DNA of 64,000 nucleotides from Hoyosella altamirensis (lineage in GTDB: Bacteria > Actinomycetota > Actinomycetes > Mycobacteriales > Mycobacteriaceae): assembly GCF_014191505.1 (NCBI RefSeq), contig NZ_JACHWS010000003.1, positions 930,001 through 994,000 of the forward strand. The letters are read 5' to 3'. Numbering within the stretch: the first letter of the stretch is position 1; each line of letters opens with the position of its first letter. Below are positions 25,900 through 35,337 of the stretch, one piece after another. A model generated the notes under the pieces. The model saw only the letters and a program-made list of their open reading frames with translations. It ran no database searches and was not told the origin of the DNA. Position numbers and translations under genes: made by a program.

Positions 25900-26772
25900 A
25901 TGGCAGCATCGAGAGAAACCGAGGCAGCCGTCTTCGCCGCGCGCTTTCCTAAAACAGCCCGTCGCGGGAAGCGCGTTTCCGGCGCGGTCGACGCCATCGG
26001 CGATCACGCGATCTTCTACTTCAAGGCACTCGTGTATGGACCGCGTGCTGTCATGCATGCACGGCGCGAAACTGTCCGCCTGATCGCCGAAGTCGGTATG
26101 GGCACCGGGGCCCTCGCGATCATCGGCGGCACCGTCGTGATCATGGGTTTTCTCACGATGTTCGCGGGCGGCACCATCGCGGTGCAGGGCTTCAGCTCGC
26201 TCGGCAACATCGGGATCGAAGCGCTGACGGGTTTCTTCTCGGCGTTCATCAATGTCCGAATCGCTGGTCCCGTGATCGCGGGCGTTGGCCTGGCCGCGAC
26301 GATCGGCGCGGGATGCACCGCGGAACTCGGCGCGATGCGCGTCTCCGAGGAGATCGACGCCCTCGAGACAATGGCCGTGCCCTCTCTCCCCTACCTGGTG
26401 AGCACCCGTGTTATAGCCGGAATGATCGTGATCCTCCCGCTGTATTCGCTCGCCATCATGGCGTCGTTCTTCGGTGGCCGCTTTGTGACAGTGCACATCT
26501 ACGGCCAGTCACCTGGCCTGTACGACCACTACTTCTCCACCTTCCTGAGGCCTGTCGACCTTTTGTGGTCCTTCGGGCAGGTCCTGGTCATGGCAATTGT
26601 GGTGATGCTGATCCATTCGTACTACGGGTACTACGCGTCGGGCGGCCCGGTGGGTGTCGGCGTTGCGGTCGGCAAAGCAACGCGCGCTTCCCTCGTCGCT
26701 GTCGTGACAGTCACGCTGATCATCTCGCTCGCGGTGTACGGTTCATCGCCCAGCCTGGACCTGACGGGCTAG
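25900..26772 (+). CDS. yrbE4B: YrbE4B, second MlaE-type permease of Mce4
   Basis: Second permease of the Mce4 complex, 290 residues, 2 bases after yrbE4A. It has the conserved AGCTAELGAMRVSEEIDALE segment, MAVPSLPYLVSTRVIAGM, and several hydrophobic helices; SYYGYYASGGPVGVGVAVG near the C-terminus is typical of YrbE proteins. It should pair with YrbE4A in the membrane beneath the Mce4 hexamer. Confidence 0.93.
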   Translation: MAASRETEAAVFAARFPKTARRGKRVSGAVDAIGDHAIFYFKALVYGPRAVMHARRETVRLIAEVGMGTGALAIIGGTVVIMGFLTMFAGGTIAVQGFSSLGNIGIEALTGFFSAFINVRIAGPVIAGVGLAATIGAGCTAELGAMRVSEEIDALETMAVPSLPYLVSTRVIAGMIVILPLYSLAIMASFFGGRFVTVHIYGQSPGLYDHYFSTFLRPVDLLWSFGQVLVMAIVVMLIHSYYGYYASGGPVGVGVAVGKATRASLVAVVTVTLIISLAVYGSSPSLDLTG

Positions 26773-26779
26773 GTGCACA

Positions 26780-27948
26780 GTGGGGGAATCAAGTAAGCAG
26801 AAGAAGTTCGCCGCGCTCGGACTCGTAGGCCTCCTCGCTGCGATCGCGATCCTGACGTACGCGATGTTTACGGGGCGGTTCACCGCAACCGAACCGGTGA
26901 CGGTCTTCTCGTCGCGGTCCGGGCTGGTGATGGCGCCCGACGCCAAGGTGAAGCTCCGTGGGGTCGACATCGGCCTGGTGCGCGCCGTCTCTGAAGTGCC
27001 TGGTGGTGCCCAGCTGGAACTCGACATTTATCCCGCACAGCTGGAAAAGCTCCCCAGAACGTGCGGGTTGAGATCAGCGCGACAACCATCTTCGGAGCGA
27101 AGTACGTGCATTTCATCGATCCCGAAAACCCAGACCCCACGCCCCTCCCGGCGGGTGCCACGATCAATGCCGACGCCGTCACAGTCGAACTGAACACGGT
27201 CTTCCAAAACCTCACCGAGTTGCTCCAGCGCATCGAGCCCGAGAAGCTGAACTCCACGTTGGGCGCGATTTCCACCGCGCTGCAAGGACGAGGACAGGAA
27301 ATCGGGGACCTCATCACCCGCTCGCACGCATACCTCGGAGACATCAACCCGAGTTTGCCGGACCTGCACAACACCACCGCAGCGAGCGCCGAAGTCACCG
27401 AACTCTATGCCGCTGAGGTCGACAATTTCCTCAACGTCGTCCGAAATACGACCGGCATCAGCGGAACAATCGTCGAGGAGGAACCAAGCCTCGATGCGCT
27501 GCTCCTCGACATCATTGGTCTCGCCGACACCGCCAACAGCGTCGTCTCAAACTCGGAGGACGACATCACCACAGCGCTCAGTCTGCTACGGCCCACGACA
27601 CGACTGCTCGACAGGTACTCGCCTGCACTCAACTGCATCATCGAAGGTCTCGATAATGCACGCCCGATCGCAGAAGACATCTTCGGTGGAATGCAGGAGG
27701 GCATCGCCCTGAACTCCGGGTTCATGTACGGGGCTGAGCCGTACACCTATCCGAATGACCTTCCTAAGGTCAACGCTGGCGGCGGGCCCAACTGTTTCGG
27801 CCTCCCGAACCCGGTACCAGGAGCGATACCGAACTATCTCGTCACGGACACCGCGAATACCCCGTATCTGCCCAGTACACGCCTCATTACTGACGCTCCC
27901 CGCGTGTATCAGATCATGTTCGCTGGCATCCCGGGGGTCGGCGAATGA
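26780..27948 (+). pseudogene. mce4A: mce4A, interrupted by a one-base frameshift
   Basis: First Mce subunit of the sterol importer. The N-terminal part, from GTG 26780, has an N-terminal TM (AALGLVGLLAAIAILTYAMF) and the start of the MCE domain (GLVMAPDAKVKLRGVDIGLV), then leaves frame after DIYPAQLEKLP. The remainder continues in another frame as NVRVEISATTIFGAKYVHF, with the helical region to 27948. The two join perfectly if one C is added to the CCCC run at 27052-27055, giving LPQNVRVEIS. As written the gene cannot make full-length Mce4A. A homopolymer sequencing error is a simple explanation; a real mutation would disable the importer. The stop overlaps mce4B (ATGA). Confidence 0.85.
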
Positions 27949-28970
27949 CCTCACGCGGCGCGGGCATCAAGATGCTGATCTTCAGCCTAGCTATGGGGCT
28001 GGTTTTCGCTGGACTGGCAATCGTGTTCAGCGAGGTGCGCTTCTCAGCCACCGAACCGTACTCAGCGACGTTCACCAGTGTGTCTGGGCTGCGCCCCGGT
28101 GACAAAGTGCGCATCGCCGGCGTTCAAGTTGGAACAGTTCGCGATGTCCGCGTCGAAGACGACAATCTCGCACACATCGACTTTCGCGTCGAATCGCGCT
28201 ATTCAATTCTCACCAGCACGAACGCCACCGTCCGGTACGAGAACCTCGTCGGCGACCGATATCTGGAACTACTCGAGGGGCCCGGCCCCACGGATACGCT
28301 GGCGCCTGGGGACGCAATACCCGTGTCGCAGACATCGCCAGCGCTGGACCTCGACACGCTGCTCGGCGGGTTCCGGCCGCTGCTGCGCGCCCTCGATCCC
28401 GACGAAGTCAACGAACTGTCGTATGCATTGCTCAACGTCTTCCAGGGCCAAGGCGACACGCTCGTATCACTGCTGGGCAGGTCAGGTTCCTTCACCCAGA
28501 CCCTCGCTGACCAGGATGAGCTCATCGGCAGCGTAATCAGCAACCTGACCGCCACACTCGAAATGCTTGAGCAGCGTGACGACCAGTTCTCCGACACGAT
28601 CGGTCAGCTGCAACGACTTGTCTCTGACCTTTCCGAAGACCGTGATCCGATCGCGGGTGCCGTGCCCCGGCTCGCGCAAGCAACCGGGAATCTCGCGGAG
28701 CTCTTCGAGTACAACCGCCCGCCAATCCAGGAGGTACTCGCGGAAACCAACCGGACCGCAACCCAACTCGACGCAGGCCGGGACGAGATCCAGTGGGTCC
28801 TCGACAACCTGCCAGAGACGTATCGCATGCTCACCCGAATCGGCTCGTACGGCTCATTCCTGCAGCTGTATGTGTGCTCGGTGCAGGCGAAGTTCACCGG
28901 TCCGGAAGGCACCGAAATCATGGTCCAGCTTCCTGGCGCTCAGGTGACAGGGAGGTGCGCGCCGTCATGA
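27945..28970 (+). CDS. mce4B: Mce4B, MCE-domain subunit
   Basis: A 341-residue Mce protein: short basic N-terminus, one TM (MLIFSLAMGLVFAGLAIVF), an MCE/MlaD domain (YSATFTSVSGLRPGDKVRIA, then GVQVGTVRDV), a B-type linker SPALDLDTLLGGFRPLLRAL, a long helical region, and the end SYGSFLQLYVCSVQAKFTG typical of MceB. It overlaps genes on both sides by four bases. It is thought to form part of the hexameric tunnel across the periplasm. Confidence 0.93.
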   Translation: MTSRGAGIKMLIFSLAMGLVFAGLAIVFSEVRFSATEPYSATFTSVSGLRPGDKVRIAGVQVGTVRDVRVEDDNLAHIDFRVESRYSILTSTNATVRYENLVGDRYLELLEGPGPTDTLAPGDAIPVSQTSPALDLDTLLGGFRPLLRALDPDEVNELSYALLNVFQGQGDTLVSLLGRSGSFTQTLADQDELIGSVISNLTATLEMLEQRDDQFSDTIGQLQRLVSDLSEDRDPIAGAVPRLAQATGNLAELFEYNRPPIQEVLAETNRTATQLDAGRDEIQWVLDNLPETYRMLTRIGSYGSFLQLYVCSVQAKFTGPEGTEIMVQLPGAQVTGRCAPS

Positions 28971-30031
28971 GTGTTCGCAAGCCAATGCGGCCGGAAATCA
29001 AGGGCATCATCGGGATCGTCGTCACGATCGTGATCGTTGTCGCCGCACTGCAATTCGACAACATTCCGCTGTTCCGGTCGGAGGCCCACTACACCGCCAA
29101 CTTCGCCGACGCGGGGGGTTTGCTGCCAGGCGATCCCGTCGAGGTGGCCGGTGTCAAAGTCGGCGAGGTCGACACCGTGGAACTCGACTTCGACAAAGTT
29201 CTTGTTTCGTTCACTGCGAATCGATCGCTGCAATTCGGCGATCGCACCTCCGCAGCGATCAAAACCAACACCATCCTCGGCCGAAAGTCGCTGCACGTCC
29301 TTCCTGAAGGTCGCGGAACTCTCAGCGCTGAGGACACTATCCCCCTCGACCGGACCACGTCCCCCTATTCGCTGAACGACGCACTCGGCGATCTGAGCAC
29401 CACAGTTCATGATCTCGACACTGACCAGCTGGCAACAACTTTCGATGCTATGGCCGACTCGCTGACTGACACTCCACCGCATGTACGTGCCGCTCTCGAC
29501 GGTGTCAGCCGTCTCTCCGAGAGCATCGAGGCCCGCAACGAGGAACTCTTGGCCCTGCTGGCTTCCGCCAGCACCGTCACCGGGGTGCTCGACGAACGGG
29601 CCGACCAGATCAACAGCTTGCTCGTGGACGGCAATCAGTTGCTCTACGAACTCGATCTGCGGCGGTCCGCGATCAGCGAACTGATCACCAACACTTCCGC
29701 GCTCGCCCAGCAGCTCAGCGGACTCGTGCGCGACAACGAACAGCAAATGGGCCCCACGCTTGAGCGGCTCAATTCGGTGCTCACGCTGTTGCGGGAAAAC
29801 GACGACAACCTCAAGCGGTCGATTGACGGGCTCGCCCCCTACTCGCTCGCCCTCGGTGAGCAGGTCGGAAGTGGCCCGTACTTCCAGGCTTACGTCTCTA
29901 ACTTCGGGTCAGGGAAACTGCTGCAGGGTCTCGTGGATGCACTGGTGTGGCCGGAGAACGTCCCCAACGATCTGCGCCACTACCTGCTCGAACCTCCGCC
30001 ATCGATCGAAATCCGGGACGGTGAACGATGA
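28967..30031 (+). CDS. mce4C: Mce4C, MCE-domain subunit
   Basis: A 354-residue Mce protein with TM GIIGIVVTIVIVVAALQF, MCE domain HYTANFADAGGLLPGDPVEV and AGVKVGEVDTVELDFDKVLV, then helices and the end GSGPYFQAYVSNFGSGKLLQ. The start used (28967, MSVRKPMRPE) overlaps mce4B by four bases; the open frame further upstream lies within mce4B and is rejected. Part of the Mce4 hexamer. Confidence 0.92.
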   Translation: MSVRKPMRPEIKGIIGIVVTIVIVVAALQFDNIPLFRSEAHYTANFADAGGLLPGDPVEVAGVKVGEVDTVELDFDKVLVSFTANRSLQFGDRTSAAIKTNTILGRKSLHVLPEGRGTLSAEDTIPLDRTTSPYSLNDALGDLSTTVHDLDTDQLATTFDAMADSLTDTPPHVRAALDGVSRLSESIEARNEELLALLASASTVTGVLDERADQINSLLVDGNQLLYELDLRRSAISELITNTSALAQQLSGLVRDNEQQMGPTLERLNSVLTLLRENDDNLKRSIDGLAPYSLALGEQVGSGPYFQAYVSNFGSGKLLQGLVDALVWPENVPNDLRHYLLEPPPSIEIRDGER

Positions 30032-31296
30032 GGGCAATCCCGTTCGCGTCGCACTTCAGCAGGAAACGAGCAATCGTTGCGGGCATCGCCGTGTGCGTGG
30101 TCCTCATCGCCGCAATCGCCGTGCAGCTCTCGCGCGGTGATCGAACCGAAATCGCTGCGCTTTTCCCGTCAACTACCGGACTTTATGTCGGTGACGACGT
30201 GCGCGTGCTCGGCGTGACAGTAGGGAAAGTCGACGAGATCGAGCCGCACGATGGCGCGACGCGCGTCACCATGTCGATCGATCCGGAGGTCATGGTTCCT
30301 GCGGATGCGTACGCCGCAATCATCGCGCAATCGCTGGTATCGGGACGGTTCATCCAGCTTGGCCCCGTCTATACCGGTGGAACGCCATTGGAGGACGGCG
30401 CGGAGATTCCGCTTGAGCGGACGACGGTGCCCGTCGAATGGGATGACATCAAGACGGAACTCAGCAGCCTCGCAGGTGCACTCGGTCCGGTGGATGACGA
30501 CACCGATGGCTCATTCAGCCGCGTCATCAGCACGGCAGCAGAAAACCTCGACGGCAACGGCGCTGAACTGAACCGTGCGCTGTCCGAACTCTCGCAGAGC
30601 ATGGCGACACTCGCTGACGGACGGCACGACCTGTTCGCCAGCGTTCGCAACCTCCATCGATTTGTCGCGGCGCTGTCGGGTGCGAATGACCAGATCGTTC
30701 AATTCGGGGGACGGCTCGCGTCGGTGTCAGACGTTCTCGCCAGCAGTTCCGATGCGCTCGGTGGCGCTCTCGACGATCTCGACATCGCGATCGGTGATGT
30801 GCACGGTTTCGTGTCAGACAACCGCGCCGCCCTCGCCGAAAGCGTCGACCAGCTCGCACACACCACCGAAGTGCTGGAGTCGAAACGTCCAGAAATCGAG
30901 CGGGTACTGCACAGCGGCCCAACATCGCTGACGAACTTCTATCAGATCTACAACCCCGCGCAGGGCACCTTGACAGGCGCGATCGCGCTGAACAACTTTG
31001 CGAACCCCGTCAATTTCCTGTGCGGTTCAGTTGAAGGGCTTCAAGCCAACCAATCCGATCACAGCGCCAACCTGTGTGTGCAATACCTCGCACCGATCCT
31101 GAACTCGCTCGCCCTCAACTACCCACCGCTGCTGCTGAACCCTGCCACCGGAGTGCAAGCGTTCCCAGAGCAGATCCAGTACAGCACGCCCGAACTAGCT
31201 GGCCGGGTCCCTGCTGAGCCGCCCGCGGCTCCAGCACCGGCACCGAATCAGGTCCCCCGCGATCTCGCGTCGCTGCTGATGCCGGGAGGTAACTGA
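30028..31296 (+). CDS. mce4D: Mce4D, MCE-domain subunit
   Basis: A 422-residue Mce protein: N-terminal TM AIVAGIAVCVVLIAAIAV, MCE domain EIAALFPSTTGLYVGDDVRV and LGVTVGKVDEIEPHD, a helical region, and a Pro/Ala-rich C-terminal tail (ELAGRVPAEPPAAPAPAPNQ). NFYQIYNPAQGTLTGAIALN is typical of MceD proteins. It starts in an ATGA overlap with mce4C and shares one base with mce4E. Confidence 0.93.
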   Translation: MRAIPFASHFSRKRAIVAGIAVCVVLIAAIAVQLSRGDRTEIAALFPSTTGLYVGDDVRVLGVTVGKVDEIEPHDGATRVTMSIDPEVMVPADAYAAIIAQSLVSGRFIQLGPVYTGGTPLEDGAEIPLERTTVPVEWDDIKTELSSLAGALGPVDDDTDGSFSRVISTAAENLDGNGAELNRALSELSQSMATLADGRHDLFASVRNLHRFVAALSGANDQIVQFGGRLASVSDVLASSSDALGGALDDLDIAIGDVHGFVSDNRAALAESVDQLAHTTEVLESKRPEIERVLHSGPTSLTNFYQIYNPAQGTLTGAIALNNFANPVNFLCGSVEGLQANQSDHSANLCVQYLAPILNSLALNYPPLLLNPATGVQAFPEQIQYSTPELAGRVPAEPPAAPAPAPNQVPRDLASLLMPGGN

Positions 31297-32390
31297 TGAG
31301 AATCACCCGCAGTGCCCTCGCTCGCGCCATCGTCCTGCCGACCGCGCTGGCCGTCACCTTGACCGTGTCAGCGTGTGAGTGGCAAGGCATCAACTCGCTG
31401 GAACTGCCGGGCGCCCCGGGCACCGGAGGTGATTCGTACTCCGTTCGCATCGAAATGCCCAATGTCACCACATTGACCCGCAATTCACCGGTTCGGGTGA
31501 ACGACGTTGCCGTCGGTTCCATCACTGGCATCGAGGTGCAGGACTGGCAAGCCATCGTCACGGTCTCCATCGAGGACGGAGTTGTCCTCCCAGCCAACGC
31601 GACGGCAAAGATAGGCCAGACCAGCCTCCTTGGGTCCACGCACCTCGAACTCGCTGAGCCGGTGGACGAACTGCCCGAAGGCAGGCTCGGCGATGGTTCC
31701 TTCATCCCGCTCGAACGTGCGGGCGTCTACGCGACAACGGAACAGACCCTCTCGGCGCTGTCTGTGGTGCTCAATGGTGGTGGACTCGCTCAGCTACAGG
31801 ACATCACGCGGGAACTCAACCTTGCGCTCGGGGGCAATGAAGCAGAAGCCCGGGAACTCGTCAGCCACCTCGATGTACTCGCCGCAGGTCTCGACGAGCA
31901 GCGCCACGACATCATCGACGCGATGTCCGGCCTGGACCGGCTCAGCCACTCGCTGGCCGCCGAAACGGACACCATCTACGCCGCGCTAGACGAAATTCCC
32001 CCTGCACTCGATGTGCTCATCGAACACCGCCCCAACCTGACCCAGGCGCTGATTTCGCTCAGCGAACTCGGGGACACCGCCACGCGGATCACCGAAGAAT
32101 CCGCAGAGGACCTGCAGGCCAACCTCGAGAGCGTCGTGCCTGTCCTCGAGGCGCTCGCAGATAGCGGCAACAGTCTGACCGACGTCCTCAGCCTGATGTT
32201 CACGTTCCCTTTCCCCATGAAAACCGTCGGCAACGCCGTCAAAGGTGACTACGCGAACTTGATGATGACGCTCGACCTCACCGGTCCGCGAATGGACTCC
32301 AACTTCCTCACCGGTGGGCCGCTTGGCGGTTCGCTCGGCGGAGTCGAAGGGACTCGCGGTAGCGCGTCAGGGCAGGTGAGCGGGCGATGA
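31296..32390 (+). CDS. mce4E: Mce4E, lipoprotein MCE subunit (LprN-like)
   Basis: The lipidated Mce subunit, 364 residues. The signal peptide ends in a lipobox with Cys27 (LTVSAC), after a basic start MRITRSALAR. The MCE domain reads YSVRIEMPNVTTLTRNSPVR and VNDVAVGSITGIEV. The C-terminal LMFTFPFPMKTVGNAVKGDY segment is typical of MceE. Overlaps neighbours on both sides. Confidence 0.93.
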   Translation: MRITRSALARAIVLPTALAVTLTVSACEWQGINSLELPGAPGTGGDSYSVRIEMPNVTTLTRNSPVRVNDVAVGSITGIEVQDWQAIVTVSIEDGVVLPANATAKIGQTSLLGSTHLELAEPVDELPEGRLGDGSFIPLERAGVYATTEQTLSALSVVLNGGGLAQLQDITRELNLALGGNEAEARELVSHLDVLAAGLDEQRHDIIDAMSGLDRLSHSLAAETDTIYAALDEIPPALDVLIEHRPNLTQALISLSELGDTATRITEESAEDLQANLESVVPVLEALADSGNSLTDVLSLMFTFPFPMKTVGNAVKGDYANLMMTLDLTGPRMDSNFLTGGPLGGSLGGVEGTRGSASGQVSGR

Positions 32391-33781
32391 TGCTCACCAC
32401 GTTTGCCCGCGCGCAGCTCGCGATTCTCGCGATGCTGTCAGTGATCGGTATCGTCACGGTGTCAGCGGTGTACATCAGTTTGCCCGCGCTCGCGGGTGTG
32501 GGCCGCTACGACGTCACCGTGGAGTTCGAGGGGTCTGGCGGCCTGTACCGGCACGCGAACGTCGTTTACCGCGGAACCACCATCGGGGAGGTACGCGGCG
32601 TCGAACTCACCCCCGAGGGAGTGGCCGCACGGCTCTCGATCAGTAGCAATTTCAGCGTGCCCGCCGACCTCAGAGCGACAGTCCGCAGCGTGTCCGCGGT
32701 GGGTGAGCAATACGTTGACCTGATACCGCAAAGCACCGGCGGAGAACGTCTCGCGCACGGCGCCGTCATCCCCGCCTCGGAAACGGAGCTGCCGCAGGAC
32801 GTCGGTCCGCTCCTCGACCAGCTCGACCGCATGGTCGACAACATCACCGGCGCCGATCTGCAACTCGTCGTTGATGAAGCGTTCGATGCGTTCGCTGGTG
32901 CTGATTCGGATATTCAGCGGCTGATCGATTCGGCTAATCTCCTCCTCGAAGAAGCAGAGCTGCACACTTTCGAGACGCAAGAACTGCTCGCCCAGGCTGG
33001 ACCGCTTCTCGACACGCAGGTAGCGAGCGCTGACGATATCCGGGCCTGGACACGCAACCTGTCAACATTCACCCAGCAAGTCCGGGAAAGCGACGCGGCA
33101 CTGCGCTCGGTGATCCGGCAGGGACCCGGCGCCGCCCAAGAAGCCAACATGCTTTTTCAGGACATTCGGCCGACACTTCCGATCCTGATGGCGAACATGG
33201 TCAGCTTCGGCGAGGTTGGCGTGACTTATCATCCAGGAATCGAACAGGTACTGGTCACTTTCCCGCCACTGATCGCAGCGCTGTACCGGGCCGCCACTGG
33301 CGGGCCGCGGGACGAAGGCGCCCTCGTGGACTTCCACCTGCAGCTGAACGATCCACCGGCTTGCACGACCGGTTTCCTGCCACCAAGTGAACGCCGCTCC
33401 CCCGCAGACTTCACCACACCGGACACGCCGCCGGGCCTGTTTTGCCAGGTCGCGCCGGAAGGCCCGGAAGCGGTTCGCGGTGCACGCAACACGCCCTGTA
33501 TGGAAGTGCCTGGACGCCGCGCCGCGACACCTGAACAGTGCCGGTCCGGGTACACACCGCTGGGCACGAATCCACCGATCGGGGACCCCGCGCCAGTCAC
33601 CCAGGGAACGGTGACGCCAAGCAGCTACGATCCGCGTGCCACCGCCCGGCCGTACGACACGTCAACCGGTCTGTTTACGGGACCGGATGGGCGAACGTAC
33701 AGTCAGCCAGGTCTAGCTGGACTCGACGCGGGTGACAGCACCGACTGGAAAACCATGATGATCAATCAGCAGGGTTTATGA
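32387..33781 (+). CDS. mce4F: Mce4F, MCE-domain subunit
   Basis: A 464-residue Mce protein: TM LAILAMLSVIGIVTVSAVYI, MCE domain RYDVTVEFEGSGGLYRHANV and VYRGTTIGEVRGVELTPEG, helical middle, and a long Pro/Gly-rich C-terminus with several Cys (ACTTGF, LFCQVAPEG, TPCMEVPG) characteristic of MceF. Overlaps mce4E and the following Mce-associated gene by four bases each. Confidence 0.93.
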   Translation: MMLTTFARAQLAILAMLSVIGIVTVSAVYISLPALAGVGRYDVTVEFEGSGGLYRHANVVYRGTTIGEVRGVELTPEGVAARLSISSNFSVPADLRATVRSVSAVGEQYVDLIPQSTGGERLAHGAVIPASETELPQDVGPLLDQLDRMVDNITGADLQLVVDEAFDAFAGADSDIQRLIDSANLLLEEAELHTFETQELLAQAGPLLDTQVASADDIRAWTRNLSTFTQQVRESDAALRSVIRQGPGAAQEANMLFQDIRPTLPILMANMVSFGEVGVTYHPGIEQVLVTFPPLIAALYRAATGGPRDEGALVDFHLQLNDPPACTTGFLPPSERRSPADFTTPDTPPGLFCQVAPEGPEAVRGARNTPCMEVPGRRAATPEQCRSGYTPLGTNPPIGDPAPVTQGTVTPSSYDPRATARPYDTSTGLFTGPDGRTYSQPGLAGLDAGDSTDWKTMMINQQGL

Positions 33782-34404
33782 ACACGATCGAAAACGAAGA
33801 GCACACGGCCCGCAGCAGGCCCCGGCGCCGCGCCCAGCGCCCGGCAGGTCCACCCGGTGCTGCAGCTGATGCCGCAGCTGAGATGACTGCGCGCGCGGAG
33901 GTTCAGCAGGCACCCCCCAAGTCCAGAGCCAGAACTATCACGCTCGCGGTGGCCCTGGTCGTCATCGTCGGTCTTGGCGCTGCAGCTGGGTATTTGTTCT
34001 TCCAACTGCGGGCAGCGGATGCCCGCGATGCGCAGCGTCAGGACTACTTGCAGGCCGCGCGGCAAACGGTGCTGAACCTGACGAGCATCACCCCCGAGAC
34101 AGCGCGGGATGACATTGACCGAATCCTCGCCACGGCCACGGGTGAGTTCGAGCGCGAATTCGACGGGCGCATCGACCCCTTCGTCAGCGTGGTCGTCGAA
34201 GCGAATGTCGCAACCGAAGGCGAAATCATCGAAGCTGGGCTCGAAAGCGAAACAGACAGCGGCGGGACAGTTCTCCTCGCTGCCCGCACCTACGTCACCA
34301 ACGTCGCGCAGACCGAGCCCCAGCCGCGTGACTTCCGCCTGCGGGTGTCGATCGTCGAGGAAGACGGTGTGATGAAGACATCGAACGTGGAGTTCGTCCC
34401 ATGA
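33778..34404 (+). CDS. Mce-associated membrane protein, first of pair
   Basis: A 208-residue protein corresponding in place to M. tuberculosis Rv3493c. An Ala/Pro/Arg-rich cytoplasmic N-terminus of about 55 residues precedes one TM (ITLAVALVVIVGLGAAAGYL), followed by an extracytoplasmic domain with the family pattern QRQDYLQAARQTVLNLTSI and TYVTNVAQTEPQPRDFRLRV. Such proteins are reported to stabilise Mce complexes. Four-base overlaps with mce4F and the next gene support co-translation. Confidence 0.86.
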   Translation: MNTIENEEHTARSRPRRRAQRPAGPPGAAADAAAEMTARAEVQQAPPKSRARTITLAVALVVIVGLGAAAGYLFFQLRAADARDAQRQDYLQAARQTVLNLTSITPETARDDIDRILATATGEFEREFDGRIDPFVSVVVEANVATEGEIIEAGLESETDSGGTVLLAARTYVTNVAQTEPQPRDFRLRVSIVEEDGVMKTSNVEFVP

Positions 34405-34883
34405 GCCGCTCGCAGGTCCTCACCACCGTGGTCGCGGGCGTGCTCGTCGCACTGATTGCGCTCGTGGCGTTTCTCGGTTACCGCGTGTGGGAAGACAACA
34501 CTGCAGAGCAGGCGCGGGAGCAAGCGGTCCGCGCGGCGAGTGAACAGGCCGTTGCCATTCTCGGCTACGACCACCACACCGTCGAGACTGAATTACCCAC
34601 CGCGGCCGAAGGACTCACCGGCAGCTTCCGGGACGAGTACGAGACGCTGATACGCGAAGCGATCATCCCCGGAGCACTCGAGCAGGAACTCAGCGTTGAC
34701 GTGACGGTGGCAGGGACATCGATCGTCTCCGCAACAAAAGACACCGCTGTAGTGCTGTTGTTCCTCAACCAGGTCACCACCAGCAGCGAGAACCCGCAGG
34801 CAGCACTCACCGGCAGTCGTGTTCGAGCGCATATGGAGAAGTCCGGGGAGCAGTGGCTCATGGCGGGGCTAACCCCGATCTAA
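34401..34883 (+). CDS. Mce-associated membrane protein, second of pair
   Basis: A 160-residue protein corresponding in place to M. tuberculosis Rv3492c. It has one N-terminal TM (VLTTVVAGVLVALIALVAFL) followed by an extracytoplasmic NTF2-like domain (ALEQELSVDVTVAGTSIVSA, VLLFLNQVTTSSENPQAAL). It is the last gene of the mce4 operon, and its stop overlaps the stop of the convergent SRPBCC gene by three bases. Confidence 0.85.
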   Translation: MSRSQVLTTVVAGVLVALIALVAFLGYRVWEDNTAEQAREQAVRAASEQAVAILGYDHHTVETELPTAAEGLTGSFRDEYETLIREAIIPGALEQELSVDVTVAGTSIVSATKDTAVVLLFLNQVTTSSENPQAALTGSRVRAHMEKSGEQWLMAGLTPI

Positions 34884-35308
34884 CTCAGTTTGTCGAACCG
34901 CTCGAGCGATTTCTTGATATCACCTTTGAGCGCACGAGATACCCCGAACCCGATCGGTCCGGCAACGAGCGGGCCGGTGAAATCAACGTCCAGTTCGACT
35001 GTTGACCCGTCCCCCGATGAACCGATCTCCAGCGCCAGGGACACTTTCGTGCCACCGACGCCCTCACCACTAAGAGCCACACGACGCGGTGCCGCATACT
35101 CGGTTACTTTCCAGTCGATGCGATTACGCATCCCCTTGACTGACACCACGGATGTCACCGCGGTGCCCTCGCCGATCTCAGCGGGCAGTTCGCCACGCCA
35201 GCCGTCATGTAAGGTCAGCCACTCGCCGAAGCGCGAGAGATCCGAGGCCCGCGCCCATGCCTCGCCGGGTGTGAAGTGAGTCTTGAGCGAGACGGTCGTG
35301 CTTGCCAT
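34880..35308 (-). CDS. SRPBCC-fold (polyketide cyclase-like) protein
   Basis: A 142-residue START/SRPBCC-type protein, a fold with a deep hydrophobic pocket. The family pattern is VSLKTHFTPGEAWARASDLS with FGEWLTLHDGWRG near the N-terminus, and a C-terminal helix GVSRALKGDIKKSLERFDKL. Similar small proteins in mycobacteria bind lipids or act as toxin-like partners. The ligand is unknown. It is convergent with mce4, and a carboxylesterase gene lies upstream on the same strand. Confidence 0.78.
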   Translation of the reverse strand: MASTTVSLKTHFTPGEAWARASDLSRFGEWLTLHDGWRGELPAEIGEGTAVTSVVSVKGMRNRIDWKVTEYAAPRRVALSGEGVGGTKVSLALEIGSSGDGSTVELDVDFTGPLVAGPIGFGVSRALKGDIKKSLERFDKLS

Positions 35309-35337
35309 CAGGGGGACAACCTTTCAGTCGGTGCGCG

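Noticed and set aside
25088-25909. Long antisense ORF opposite yrbE4A
   Set aside because: Composition (Glu/Asp/Arg/His-rich) is that of the complement of a membrane protein gene; the plus-strand frame encodes a recognised permease.
28793-28966. Upstream extension of mce4C
   Set aside because: It overlaps the mce4B coding region and gives no Mce-like sequence; the ATGA overlap at 28967 is the normal junction.
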